21,799 bases of DNA from Choristocarpus tenellus KU-1152 (GCA_964200185.2 CAXNAD020000322.1:1-21799); one strand, 5' to 3'. Counted from the stretch's first letter, positions 1-9,220 are shown. Translations and numbers: made by a program. Notes: a model not told the origin generated them from the letters alone.

Positions 1-35
1 GTAGACCCCCCCTCCCTCCCAGATACTTTGGGTCA
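1..35 (+). mobile_element. F2-a: right end of F2 inverted-repeat element, cut by window start
   Basis: The stretch GTAGACC, then a C-rich run, CCCAGATACTTTGGGTCA matches the right end of the complete F2 copy at 19247-19430 in the same orientation. Only the terminal part is present because the window starts inside the element. Confidence 0.7.
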
Positions 36-847
36 GTTAATGGGTCAGGGTAGGAGTAGTGTACCTGCACTAATCTTGTGGAGTAAGTGCAGCTTAGATA
101 TCGCTCGAAAGATAGGGCCGGGACTGATGCTAGGTGTACATTGATCGGTGGGATCACGTGGATTTGGTTTTTCCAATGCTTACATCGTTCAACCTAACCC
201 ATAGGGCAAAAGAAAATCGAATGCGTGGGCTCACTGTAGGATGATGTAGAGGGGGCCATTCCGTTTAAGGGTAATGTGTGGAAGTTACGGGGTTAGTGAT
301 GGGACGTTTACTAAGCACAGGCACCCTGTGAATCAGTAGTTATGTCATGATGAGTAGCCATAGAATTTATGGGTTATAGCTACAAACTGGGAAATAACGT
401 GGCATAGAAAACAAAACAATAATAAAACCTACATGGGTATTCCAGAGTACCGAATGAGGCCACAGGATGCGTGGAGATTCTAGGTGGAGTCACAGCTAAC
501 GAAATTAAGTACAGATAATGGCAGAGTCCTGGATGGACATGCAGTAGGTGGGAATTTTAGGGGGAATGAATGTCTCGAAAATAAGAAGTGGGGATTGGCA
601 GTAGATGTACAGTAAAAAAAAACTACTTGAGATGCAACAGTTGAAAAAAAACGAAAAAAGGACTGGGCGAGAACATAATAAAAATATGCAGATAAAGAAG
701 GGCACACAAATATAAACAGAGGGGTAGGGAAATGAATAACTATACCTCCTACACCACCCTGTGTACAAATGTGGGATAACCGTGTGAATAATAGGCTACT
801 GTTAAAGATGGGAGGTTACATCTGAGGGCTTTAGATTGTATTTAAAA

Positions 848-849
<2 letters not shown>

Positions 850-887
<38 letters not shown>
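850..887. repeat. (AT)n microsatellite
   Basis: An uninterrupted alternating AT run of about 38 bases. Confidence 0.95.
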
Positions 888-892
<5 letters not shown>

Positions 893-1123
893 TATTGACA
901 TAGAAGTGTCTAGGGAGATGTAATTTGTTCAGGTGAGTTCTGTACCATCTCAAAAAATAATAATAATAACAATAAAAAACACACTTCGCTAATCCTAAAT
1001 ACATAATGTAACTATGAAGATCTCACACCCAAGTCAACCGACAAGCAGCTACGACTGATCCAGGCCAATAATGCACAATACACGTTCTAGTCCTTACGGA
1101 ACCCATCCAGACTAGTCCCTCCC

Positions 1124-1232
1124 AGAAAATGTTTTGCGCAAGGTGATCAGGTGCGTACGGCTGGAGGATGATGTGAACCGACCGCGACATGCCATCCTCT
1201 CTGGGCCTGACTCCATGCGCAAAACATTTTCT
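1124..1232. repeat. Perfect 17-bp inverted repeat with 75-bp spacer
   Basis: AGAAAATGTTTTGCGCA at 1124-1140 is exactly reverse-complemented at 1216-1232. The arms could form a long-loop hairpin or mark the ends of a small insertion. No flanking target duplication was recognised. Confidence 0.85.
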
Positions 1233-1524
1233 CTCCTTTTGTTTGTTTGTCCTGTCCCATTTCGAACATGCCCACCCGATGCAGACATCCCGCAATCAAC
1301 CGAGAAGCTTAGTCCAACCACCGAACGCCGCAATGCCTCCAAAGGGAACCAGAAGGTGAGTCCATACAAGAAACGTTCACCCTTCGTGCATAGCCTACAC
1401 TGGGGCGTCTCTGAATGACCAACATCGCAAACACGCCGTCATGATTTAGCGCCTTTGGCGGATGTTGCGGCTATCGTTCGTTCACGTAGCATGTATTAGC
1501 ATGTGGCTGACATGATAGTGCACC

Positions 1525-3005
1525 CAAGTTGCTGTACTTGTTACCTTTACAACCGTGTACACACCAGCTGCAGATGGTGATGTCACCAACATACATAAAC
1601 CCGACGCCTTGTATTTACTTGCGTTTCCGACCGTGTACACATCACCTGTCAACAGTGGTAACACCAACATTTTCAGATTCGATGCTCTGGATTTATTTGC
1701 GTTTCCAACCGTGTAAACACCACCTGCCAATGCTAGTAATACCAACATTGTCAGATTGGATGCCCTCTTTTTTTGTTCATTTCCAACTGCGTGAACATCA
1801 GCTGCCAGCAGTGGTAATACCAACATTTACAGTTTCGATGCCCTGGATTTGTTTGCGTTTCCAACCGTGTGCACACCAGCTGCCAGCAGTGGGAACATAA
1901 ATATTTTCAGATTCGATGCCCTATACTTATTTGCGTTTCCAACCGTGTTTACACCAGCTGCCAGCAGTGGTAATACCAACATTTTCAGATTCGATGCCCT
2001 GTATTTTTTTAATTTGCAACTGTGTACACACCAGCTGCCAGCAGTGGTAACACCAACATTTTCAGATTCGATGCTCTGTATTTTTTTCATTTTGCAACCA
2101 TGTACACACCAGCTGTCAGCGGTGGTAATACCAACACTTTCAGATTCGATGCCCTCTTTTTTTGTTCATTTGCAACCGCGTACACATCAGCTGCCAGCAG
2201 TGGTAATACCAACATTTTCAGATTCGATACCCTGTATTTATTTGCGTTTCCAACCGTGTACACACCGCCTGTCAGCAGTGGTAACACAAACTTTTTCAGA
2301 TTCGATGCCCTGTATTTTTTCATTTTGCAACCGTGTACATACCAGCTGCCAGCAGTGGTAATACCAACATTCACAGATTCGATGCCCTCTTTTTTTGTTC
2401 ATTTCCAACTGCGTGCACATCAGCTGTCAATGTCAGTAAGATCAAATTGACAAATTCAGTACCCTGTATTTGTCATCCTTACAACCGTACACACCAGCTG
2501 TCAGCAGCGGTAATACCAACATGTTAAGATTCGATGCCCTGTATTTTTTTCATTTGCAACCGTGTACACACCAGCTGTCAGCAATGGTACTACCACCATG
2601 TTAAGTTTCGATGCCCTGCATTGTTTAGCCTTTCCAACTGTGTGTACACCAGCTGCCAGCAGCGGTTATGCCACCATTTTCGGATTCGATGCCCTGGAAT
2701 TTTTTCATTTGCAACTGTGTACACACCAGCTGCCAGCAGTGGTAATACCAATATGTTAAGATTCGCTGCCCTGGGTTTTTTTCATTTGCAACCGTGTACA
2801 CACCAGCTGCCAGCAGTGGTAGTACAAGCATTTTCAAATTGGATACCCAACACTTGTTGCCTTTATAACCATGTACTCACCAGCTTCAGACGGTAATGTC
2901 GCTAACATTTTCAAATCCGATGCCCTATATTCATTACCTGTACAGCCATGTACACACCACTAGCTGCCAGCAGTGGTAACACCAGCTTTTTCAGATCCGA
3001 TCCTC
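1525..3005. repeat. Minisatellite, about 19 units, 77-78 bp period
   Basis: Head-to-tail units contain the recurring words CAGCTGCCAGCAGTGG, CAGATTCGATGCCCTG and CCAACCGTGTACACACC. The landmark GATGCCC recurs at 1681, 1759, 1837, 1915, 1993, 2070, 2148, 2226, 2304, 2381, 2533, 2610, 2688, 2765, 2842 and 2919. Spacing is 77-78 bases except for one double step of 152. Most units are 78 bases, a multiple of three, so long open frames appear in several phases on both strands. The 77-base units break each of them. Edge units are more diverged than central ones. I see no splice or start context that favours translation. Confidence 0.93.
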
Positions 3006-3009
3006 TATG

Positions 3010-3255
3010 TTACAGGGCACGACGTTTTGGCCGGTTGTCCTTTGGGTCTTGACTGCCCACGCGTTTTGAATGACATTGCACCTACTCTAAAATGTTTTCG
3101 ATATGTACAGTGTCTACACTATGGAAAGGAGCGTCCGGAAAAAGGACATTGACATCTCCAAACAATGAAGAGGGGAAGAATTACAGTTCAAATGCGACAC
3201 TTGAATTCGGCTGCCAAATGGACGTGGCCCTACCCCTACGATATGTCGACCAGCA
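3010..3255 (+). mobile_element. F1-a: degraded copy of F1 inverted-repeat element
   Basis: It follows the F1 order of landmarks: a TTTGGGTCTTGACTGCCCA block, AATGACATT, CCTACTCTAAAATGTTT, then GCCAAATGGACG, and a worn right terminus ACCCCTACGATATGTCGAC. Compare the intact F1-e at 18219-18476. The left terminal repeat is not recognisable. Confidence 0.6.
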
Positions 3256-3479
3256 CCCATGATATCAATCCTAACCCTAACCAAAAAAAATCACCCACAT
3301 TTTCAACACTAACCCCAATCCACTATAGATTTCACCTTGCATCGCACACATCAATCAACATAGAATCAATCCAACAGCTTTAATCTGAAATGCTACAGCA
3401 AATTCGACTGAACCTTTTTCTGAAATTGGAACATGTGTTGCAGTCACTTATGTTGAGAGTAATCAGACAACTGATCCGA
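3256..3479. other. No gene seen; short telomere-like CCTAACCCTAACC
   Basis: A two-unit CCTAACCCTAACC lies near 3271-3283. An adjacent CT/CA-rich stretch contains scattered CTAACCCC. Nothing coding is supported. Confidence 0.4.
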
Positions 3480-4195
3480 ATTAAAAGCAAGATTCCACGA
3501 TGCAATTGCACGCACGACAACATCCGTCTGTCCGGGGTGATGTGGTGACACTTTTGATACACGCAAGAAAGGGCTTTGATACCGTTGGAACATTTCTGAT
3601 AGGGTTCACATCGGAAATGGACATACACTCCCCCGATAACCTTACCATGTTTTCGATGTTGATGGCCTTTACCGTACGGCAGAAAACATGAAATTCATCA
3701 CTGTCTGCCATATGTCAAGCGTAAACCTGTGCATGGTTGCCCTTCCGACATCTAACTCAGGTTGGTGCGTAAATTCCTTCATGTTCACCTTTCACTTTCG
3801 AGATTCGACGTTATGTTTTCCTGCTCCGGATTACTGTTTCAAATCAACTCCCCCCCCCCCCCAACAGTTTCACCGCGTCTTGGCCTTTACCGTTCGACAG
3901 AACACATGAAACTCACTCATCACCGTCTGCCATATGTCAAGCATAAACCTGTGCATGGTTGCCCTTCCGACATTTAACTCGAGTCGGTGCGTAATTTCCT
4001 TTCATGTTCACCCTCCACTTTTTAGATTGGGCGTAATGTTTTGCTGCTCAGGATTACTGTTTCAAATCGACACACGCACACCTCCAACAGTCTTGCCGCG
4101 CTTGGGATATTGACGGCCTTTACTGTTCGACAGAACACATGAAACTCATCAATCACCGTCTGCCACATATCAAGAATAAATCTGTGCTCGATTTT
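3480..4195 (-). pseudogene. Three tandem, antisense fragments resembling exon 3 of the downstream gene
   Basis: Units begin near 3664, 3882 and 4115 (steps of 218 and 233 bases) and share words such as CATATGTCAAGC and CCTGTGCATGGTTGCCCTT. Read on the minus strand, the middle copy gives LDIWQTVMSEFHVFCRTV and the upper copy LDMWQTVIDEFHVFCRTV. The plus-strand gene at 6108-6175 gives IDMGQAIMKEFDVFC in the corresponding place, with about three quarters of bases matching by eye. In the copies the reading continues as CRTVKA. A GTAAAG or GTAAAC word follows CGAACG at the point where a splice donor would sit. The units are interrupted and carry no start, so they look like relics of another member of the same gene family in opposite orientation. 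The lowest unit, below about 3660, diverges. Confidence 0.6.
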
Positions 4196-4262
4196 TATTA
4201 CTAAATAGTGGCCTTCGAGGAAGGCACTATGCCGTGCTCATGTCCACAGCGTCGCTACTCAC

Positions 4263-4486
4263 TTTTCATATTGTGTTTGCATAGCCCACACATGGACATG
4301 AACCTTGCACTCCGTACAGATCCCGTCATCATTAATAACATAGTCCATCACTGTTCGTACAAGTACACCCTTCCTGTGCTGCGCTGACAATATCATCCAC
4401 CCCACGTCTATATTGTTCTCCTTACCTGATACCATGGTCCTGACATTTTCCCCTCCACCTTCACAGACAGCTGGCCACAGGCCCAA
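4263..4486 (-). CDS. Possible exon fragment, unknown
   Basis: An open stretch of about 75 codons on the minus strand ends in QTQYE followed by a consensus donor GTGAGT (4262-4257). It contains a CTEC motif and the stretch VRTVMDYVINDDG. It lies just upstream, in minus-strand sense, of the antisense fragments at 3480-4195 and could be another exon of the same decayed relative. It has no identified family and overlaps the acceptor region of the plus-strand gene. Confidence 0.25.
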
Positions 4487-5498
4487 AAAATAATGAGCGC
4501 AAAAAGACCACAGACCTAGTCATCTCCAACCTCAGCGCGACATGTACGATGGACCTCGCCACATCTGACTTCTTGACACAGAGGTACAACGCCAACCTTC
4601 TCAACAACAGTAGAATGGAGACCATGTTGTCGAAGCTGGGGCCGGACCCACAGGTCGCCGCCGATAGGCTCGCAGGGTTGCTGATTGGGCAACCGTTTTC
4701 ACTGTGTGCGAGATGGAAAACCATAAGCGACTTCGAAGCAGACATGCATGCGCAGGGGAAACGTGCCCTCTAGTGTACCCCATGGCGAACTACTTGAAAA
4801 CTACATTGCCAATGGCAACCTGGCCACGGACCATAATGGCGACAATAGGGATATAGATGACAACAACAACCTCCTGTTTTGCCTCAATGGACAACACCGT
4901 ATAATGTTGTTGAGGACGACTGACTGCGTCGCCAAGGAGGAGAACATCCCATGTGGCATCAACCCCCCGGCCCATGTGACAATGCAATGGGCCTCGGAAG
5001 TAGGGGCAAACCTCCAAAGTGGACACCGCAGGACCTTCATGTGGAAAATATATCCACATTGCAGTCGGGAAAAGGCTGAATCAATCTCCATAGGAGAGAG
5101 CGTTGCAGCCAGAAGATCGCACGTGCCAAACATCCTAGATATATTCCATCGGATGGTGTCTTGGGTTGCCGCCATCCTGGAGTATAGGCGCGACTTCAGA
5201 TGCGACAGGTCTCACCCCTACGTCCGGGAAGCGGAAGAAGACTCTGATCTTCGCACACGCATGGCGACAGTTGTCACCAAGTGCAACCAGTATTGTCTGG
5301 GTGACATAGACTTCCGGAGTACAAATGCCGTGTTACAGACGGTTATTAAGAGGAGGGTAGCTGCCAAGATAAAGTCATTCCTCAAAGAAGCTTGGGAGGA
5401 CACACACATGGAAACCGGGATGGATAGACTCACCGACCAAACCTCCGTCCAGTTCTACAACGCGATCGCCACCCTTATCTACATATGCGCGGGAGAAG
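4471..5498 (+). CDS. Exon 1 (first visible) of NGQHR gene, with frameshift
   Basis: A pyrimidine-rich stretch ending TTCACAG or ACAG (4461-4470) is a good acceptor, so an upstream exon is likely. Frame 1 runs to a TAG at 4771. Frame 2 opens upstream of 4748 and runs on past the donor GTGAGG at 5499. Both halves read like one protein (SDFEADMHAQGKRAL, then PHGELLENYIANG), so one inserted base or two lost bases near 4746-4773 is the simplest explanation. NGQHR is encoded at 4886-4900. A second histidine/arginine cluster, SGHRRTF, follows about 45 residues later. Confidence 0.65.
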
Positions 5499-5646
5499 GT
5501 GAGGTTCTCACGGCTCCTTCCACAGGAAACGATTCGTGAAACGATTGTGAAGCATCCCCTACTTTTTGTCGCCCATACCGATATTAATTCCGCGTCGGCG
5601 ATCCAACCAACCCAATCCCTTTCTTCCCCTCATTATGTTCCTCCAG

Positions 5647-5714
5647 AGACAAAAAAAATGGAGCATATCCTTCTCAGTGTGTGGAAAGAGCACAAGAATC
5701 GCGACGGGTCAACG
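5647..5714 (+). CDS. Exon 2 of NGQHR gene
   Basis: A short exon between acceptor CCTCCAG and donor GTAAGC, encoding a charged stretch around MEHILLSVWKEHKNRDG. Phase 1 at the 5' junction and phase 0 at the 3' junction fit the neighbouring exons. Confidence 0.6.
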
Positions 5715-5952
5715 GTAAGCGCGGTGCAGTCATCCCCACATTTTTACATCCAATACACCACCACTAACGGTCCAACAACACCGTAGTAACCCCTGCCTTC
5801 ATATATAGAGCTTGATTTGACCTCTTATATATGTTTATCGCTATAGACCTTATGACATATGCCATCAACCAACAGACCCACTCCTGCTCCCATGTTCTTC
5901 TGTCCTGACCATGTCACCTTATTCTCCACACACCCAACGCGCACCATACTAG

Positions 5953-6165
5953 GACAAATTCGACTTTAGAGCGGTTCACATGTTCACTGTGCTGTGGAAC
6001 GCTAACCCGGATGCCGCCATCGAATCCCTCAAGAACTGCGCGGGGTTCAAACACTCCTACAGGTTGAAGGTGGGCCAAACATTCCCAACTATGTTGTCCC
6101 CACACGACGCCACAATTGACATGGGGCAGGCAATTATGAAGGAATTTGATGTGTTTTGTTGAACG
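5953..6165 (+). CDS. Exon 3 of NGQHR gene, with in-frame TGA
   Basis: It starts after CATACTAG in phase 0 and reads through AVHMFTVLWNANPDAAIESL to MKEFDVFC, then TGA at 6160-6162. A consensus donor GTAAAC follows at 6166. The antisense relatives at 3480-4195 have CGA (Arg) at this position, so the TGA looks like a C-to-T change. If splicing instead uses the weaker GTGTTT at 6151, the stop is avoided and the frame still fits. Confidence 0.6.
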
Positions 6166-6352
6166 GTAAACACCATCAGTTTCCAAAGAAGCCTAAGCTC
6201 GTAGGGTTCTGCTGTGCTACGCGCATCCCCTGGTAACCCTTCTCTGATCAATGCACGGTTAGCCATAAATCATCAACATCCTCAAAGCTCGTTCTTTACC
6301 AGTCTCCTAACGACACACCGTCACACATTACACACATTTGATGTACACGTAG

Positions 6353-6577
6353 CTCACAAACGAGGTCAAGGAGCAGCATTTCGCAAGAATGTTCACTGAC
6401 GTCCTCGCTGGAGTCGGACTATCCATCCTCAGAGGGGAGATCCCCCAAGGCTATCGCTGGCGTGACATTGTCGAGGTGGCAGCGCACGTCTTCTCAGAGC
6501 AGGCAGCCAAAAAATTGCATAGTGATGCGCTCTCGTTGACGTATGTTGTCAGAACGGAGACATTTCCAGAGGAATGG
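6353..6577 (+). CDS. Exon 4 of NGQHR gene
   Basis: 75 codons between acceptor ACGTAG and strong donor GTAAGT (6578), phase 0 at both ends. It encodes an alanine-rich, probably helical segment including MFTDVLAGVGLSILRGEIPQ and FSEQAAKKLHSDAL. No family was recognised. Confidence 0.7.
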
Positions 6578-6753
6578 GTAAGTCAATCTTTGACCGTGAC
6601 GATTCAAGTAACGTATGGATGTATATGCATTTACCCCCCCGCTGACCCTGCAACAGCAGCAATATGTACCGTCTAGTATGCGCCTCGTGAGGCAGACACC
6701 CATGTCATACATGTGACTTACCGTTGCACTACCCATGTGCTTCTCCATGACAG

Positions 6754-7116
6754 TTCTCCCACACTCTAAGGGGCACCCGAAACAAACAGACCCCGGCCGA
6801 ACAGGACAAGGGAAAGAAGAAGACAAGAGGCAAGGGGAAGAAGAACAGACCAGGGGTCGGTGATCCAGACCCAGCGTCTGCCGCCCAGGCGGAGGAGGAG
6901 TGGGCGTCTCAACCCTCGAATGTCAAACTGGCATACAGAAGACGTATGCACACCAAGAATGTCCTCATCAAGGGGGCTGTCCTGGAGGTCGCCATACAAG
7001 TCATGAAGGACCTAAAAAGGAAAGACGAGCTCGGGATAGACCCCAACGCTGATGACTCCTCAGCAGGGTCTTCAACAGAGGGTCCTCCTGCCAAAAAATA
7101 CATCCTCAGCGACAAG
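6754..7116 (+). CDS. Exon 5 of NGQHR gene, basic Lys/Gly-rich then helical
   Basis: 121 codons between acceptor CATGACAG and donor GTAATC, phase 0 at both ends. The start is strongly basic (KGKKKTRGKGKKNRPG), like a nuclear localisation or nucleic-acid-binding tail. It is followed by an acidic patch AEEEW and a helical stretch LIKGAVLEVAIQVMKDLKRK. Confidence 0.72.
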
Positions 7117-7182
7117 GTAATCAACTCAGTGTGAGGTTGACCATTTCATCTCTCCACCGTATTTCAGTTTGTATGAAGACAG

Positions 7183-7361
7183 ACCTAAAGTATCTGGAGG
7201 GGGGGGGCGGTCTACACCACGGTGTCCATTTGGACCAAAACCAGGAAAAGTACACTTACATTATCCATCCAACGTATGCAACCAAATCACACAAAAATCG
7301 CGACATAAAAGAATTTACCCCAAATGGACAGCCGCCATCCCCCCCCAGATACTTTGAGCCA
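7183..7361 (-). mobile_element. F2-b: complete F2 element inside intron 5 of the NGQHR gene
   Basis: It is bounded by CTAAAGTATCTGGAGGGGGG on the left and CCCCCCAGATACTTTGAG on the right. The interior (GTGTCCATTTGGACC, CAGGAAAAGTACACTTACAT, CAACCAAATCACACAAAAAT) matches the reverse complement of F2-d at 19247-19430 nearly throughout. It makes up more than half of the 302-base intron. The strand is relative to F2-d. Confidence 0.85.
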
Positions 7362-7418
7362 CACATCTCAATAAACGCCCTGGTAGCGCACATTAATGCA
7401 ACCCCCTAACATCCGCAG

Positions 7419-7494
7419 GTGAAAAGGGACCTCGTCTTGAGGGAGGATGTGGAGGAGGGTACAAAATATCTGGACATCGTCAAATACTCTGAAG
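7419..7494 (+). CDS. Exon 6 of NGQHR gene
   Basis: Starts after acceptor CATCCGCAG in phase 0 and reads VKRDLVLREDVEEGTKYLDI. Donor GTGTTA at 7495 leaves phase 1, which fits the next exon. Confidence 0.6.
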
Positions 7495-7610
7495 GTGTTA
7501 CCCTCAACAGCAGTGACGAACACACAGGCAAGCAATTATATCATTGAACAACATCGCCATGGGTTAACATCCAAACATAACACGGGTCACAAACATTTTC
7601 ATCTCGCCAG

Positions 7611-8604
7611 ACAAAAACGACACGTCCGAGCACGACCTTGACAAGTTTGGGTCCGATACGAACGCCGCCCTTCTCCAGACCCGACCAGGAGGTGTCGTGA
7701 TCACATGCACCGCCCTCGGAGACAATCTAGATCCGGATCGTCTCAAAGTTCTCGAGGACGAACTCTCCGCCTTCCGCAATTTTCAACTGATGAAGACACC
7801 GATACCTGGTGTCGTATCCACGCCTATACCTTGCGCAAGACCCAACCCATTAGGTGACGAAGAGGAACAAGTTAATGCATCGCCTAGCCCTGCAGTAGGT
7901 ACGGGAACCAGGACTCCAACAACGGGAAGGCACACGATCACACCCTTGGTACACGACTCTAAAGGCAATGGGAACCGACCCGTTTCCAAGGCTTTGTCAC
8001 ATCTAGAGGACTCAGAGTCCACGCCTTACGGGAGTGTTTGGGGAATGTCGCCAAACGCCCATTCGGTGCCCAGCGGTGGCGACGGGTCCCAAATGCCGGA
8101 AATCGTTACAGCCATACTGTGTGCCGAACTGACAACCCTACCCGCGCCCATCCCTCCTCAACCCCGAGGGACAAGCCTTCCCGGAAGGGCAAAGGAAAGG
8201 GGAAAAGGATATTTAGGAAGAAGAGGGTGGTAGAAGACTCCGAAGACGATGGGGACAAACGTTTTTCCAACGTTTTCTCAGCTCCAGAGGCACTTGTAGA
8301 GGAGGATGTGAGTGGGCGTTCAGGCGTCGACTCAGATACCACGCCTTGGGGGAGTGACCCCAGAATGTCCTCAAGCGCCCATTCGGTGCCCAGCGGCGGC
8401 GATGGATCCCAAATGCCGGGAAATCGTTACGACCATACTGTGCGCCGAATCGACAACCCCACCCACGCCCATCCCACCTCAACCCTGAGGGACAAGCCTT
8501 CCCAGAAGGGCAAAGGAAAGGGGGAAAGCATTATAGTTAGGAAGAAGAGGATGCGAGAAGGTGCTGAATGGACCAGTCCACTCAAACAGCCTCGTGATAC
8601 TGAT
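7611..8604 (+). CDS. Exon 7 of NGQHR gene, duplicated and frameshifted
   Basis: Acceptor ATCTCGCCAG. Frame 2 is open to about 8099, where one G is missing relative to the second copy of an internal duplication. The protein then continues in frame 1 to donor GTGAGC at 8605. The region is Ser/Pro/Gly-rich and probably disordered, with two repeats of SVPSGGDGSQMP and two Lys/Gly-rich tails (KGKGKGKRIFRKKR and a variant). Frame 1 stays open past the donor to 8706, so the exact 3' splice choice is uncertain. Confidence 0.62.
8009..8553 (+). repeat. Tandem intragenic duplication, 320-bp offset
   Basis: 8009-8231 and 8329-8553 are near-identical, sharing for example GCCCATTCGGTGCCCAGCGG and AAGGGCAAAGGAAAGGGG at a 320-base offset. 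The upper copy reads ATGCCGGGAAATCG and the lower copy ATGCCGGAAATCG, a one-base loss that moves the frame. Confidence 0.9.
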
Positions 8605-8692
8605 GTGAGCGCTTTGGAACCTGCTTTCTTCACAGACGTCTTCGCTCCCACGAAAATGGGTAGATACACCAGACACATGTCTTCATGCATAG

Positions 8693-9220
8693 AGATACGG
8701 CAATGACGACGAAAGTCCATCTCGTGGTGCTGAGGATTACGCCACACGGGACACGGCCGACTCCGGCGATGCATTCAATGTGGGGATCACTGAAGCCTTC
8801 ATGGAGGCGTGCGTTACCAAGCTCCTGTGGTCGGCAACGAAACCTGCTTCTGCACAGTATCGAGTGCAGACTCAAGTACTCACCCAGATCATCTACAACC
8901 ACGGGTTCCGGATCAGTAAGGCTGGTAAAGGGGCGGATTCTCTTGTTTTCGGGGACGAATGCTATGTCCATGAGCCCACACAGGTTAAACTCAGCGATCG
9001 TGGAGGGAAGCCAGGCAACACATTGCATCCCGAGCATGTGGAAGCACTCCAGGCGTGGAAGGCTATCTTCTTGAGTCTTGTGAGGCTCGAACCTTGGAAC
9101 GACAGATACTCGACACGCCTAAATCTATGGCACCTTCTTGTCGAGGCGTACCCTAAGCTCATGGAGTGGTGGGAGAGGGGTGACGAATGCATTTTCGAGT
9201 CCACCTACCAATTAAAATAG
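8693..9220 (+). CDS. Exon 8, C-terminal exon of NGQHR gene
   Basis: Starts after CATGCATAG, phase 0 from the donor at 8605. It reads RYGNDDESPSRGAEDYAT and continues without interruption to TAG at 9218-9220. The last 140 residues are compact and Trp-rich (LEPWNDRY, LMEWWERGDECIF), suggesting a folded domain I cannot name. Confidence 0.68.
   Translation, partial: RYGNDDESPSRGAEDYATRDTADSGDAFNVGITEAFMEACVTKLLWSATKPASAQYRVQTQVLTQIIYNHGFRISKAGKGADSLVFGDECYVHEPTQVKLSDRGGKPGNTLHPEHVEALQAWKAIFLSLVRLEPWNDRYSTRLNLWHLLVEAYPKLMEWWERGDECIFESTYQLK

Larger units (their letters stand above)
36..1523. other. No gene seen; AT-rich then mixed-composition DNA
   Basis: Short open frames occur on both strands, but none has a recognisable motif or splice-supported continuation. 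The stretch from about 1020 to 1480 is less AT-rich than its surroundings and is open on both strands for about 90 codons. That is too little to call a gene. It contains the (AT)n tract and the inverted repeat listed separately. Confidence 0.5.
4471..9220 (+). pseudogene. Eight-exon gene for unrecognised NGQHR-motif protein, decaying
   Basis: The exon order is 4471-5498, 5647-5714, 5953-6165, 6353-6577, 6754-7116, 7419-7494, 7611-8604 and 8693-9220, about 1160 codons. Junctions have GT and AG ends and compatible phases. Exon 1 holds LNGQHRIMLL, which resembles the DGxHR/DGQHR signature of ParB-like and DndB-like folds. That resemblance is the only functional hint and is weak. Exons 5 and 7 carry Lys/Gly-rich stretches that could be nuclear localisation signals. 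The C-terminal 170 residues are well-formed and end at TAG 9218-9220. Lesions: a frame change near 4746-4773, an in-frame TGA at 6160-6162 if the GTAAAC donor is used, and a one-base deletion near 8099. The true 5' end lies upstream of 4471 and was not found. Alternatives are an active gene with sequencing errors, or a cargo or transposon-related gene. Confidence 0.6.

Noticed and set aside
1849-2450. Open frames of 170 and 142 codons on the plus strand
   Set aside because: They are reading frames through the 77-78 bp minisatellite. Alternative frames and the opposite strand are equally open, and 77-base units break them.
3500-3909. Plus-strand frames of 63-73 codons in the tandem units
   Set aside because: The similarity to the neighbouring gene is on the opposite strand. 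The plus frames are shadows.
8660-8692. A 32-base intron in the NGQHR gene
   Set aside because: Shorter than any other intron here. The donor at 8605 gives an 88-base intron with a better GTGAGC and the same phase outcome.
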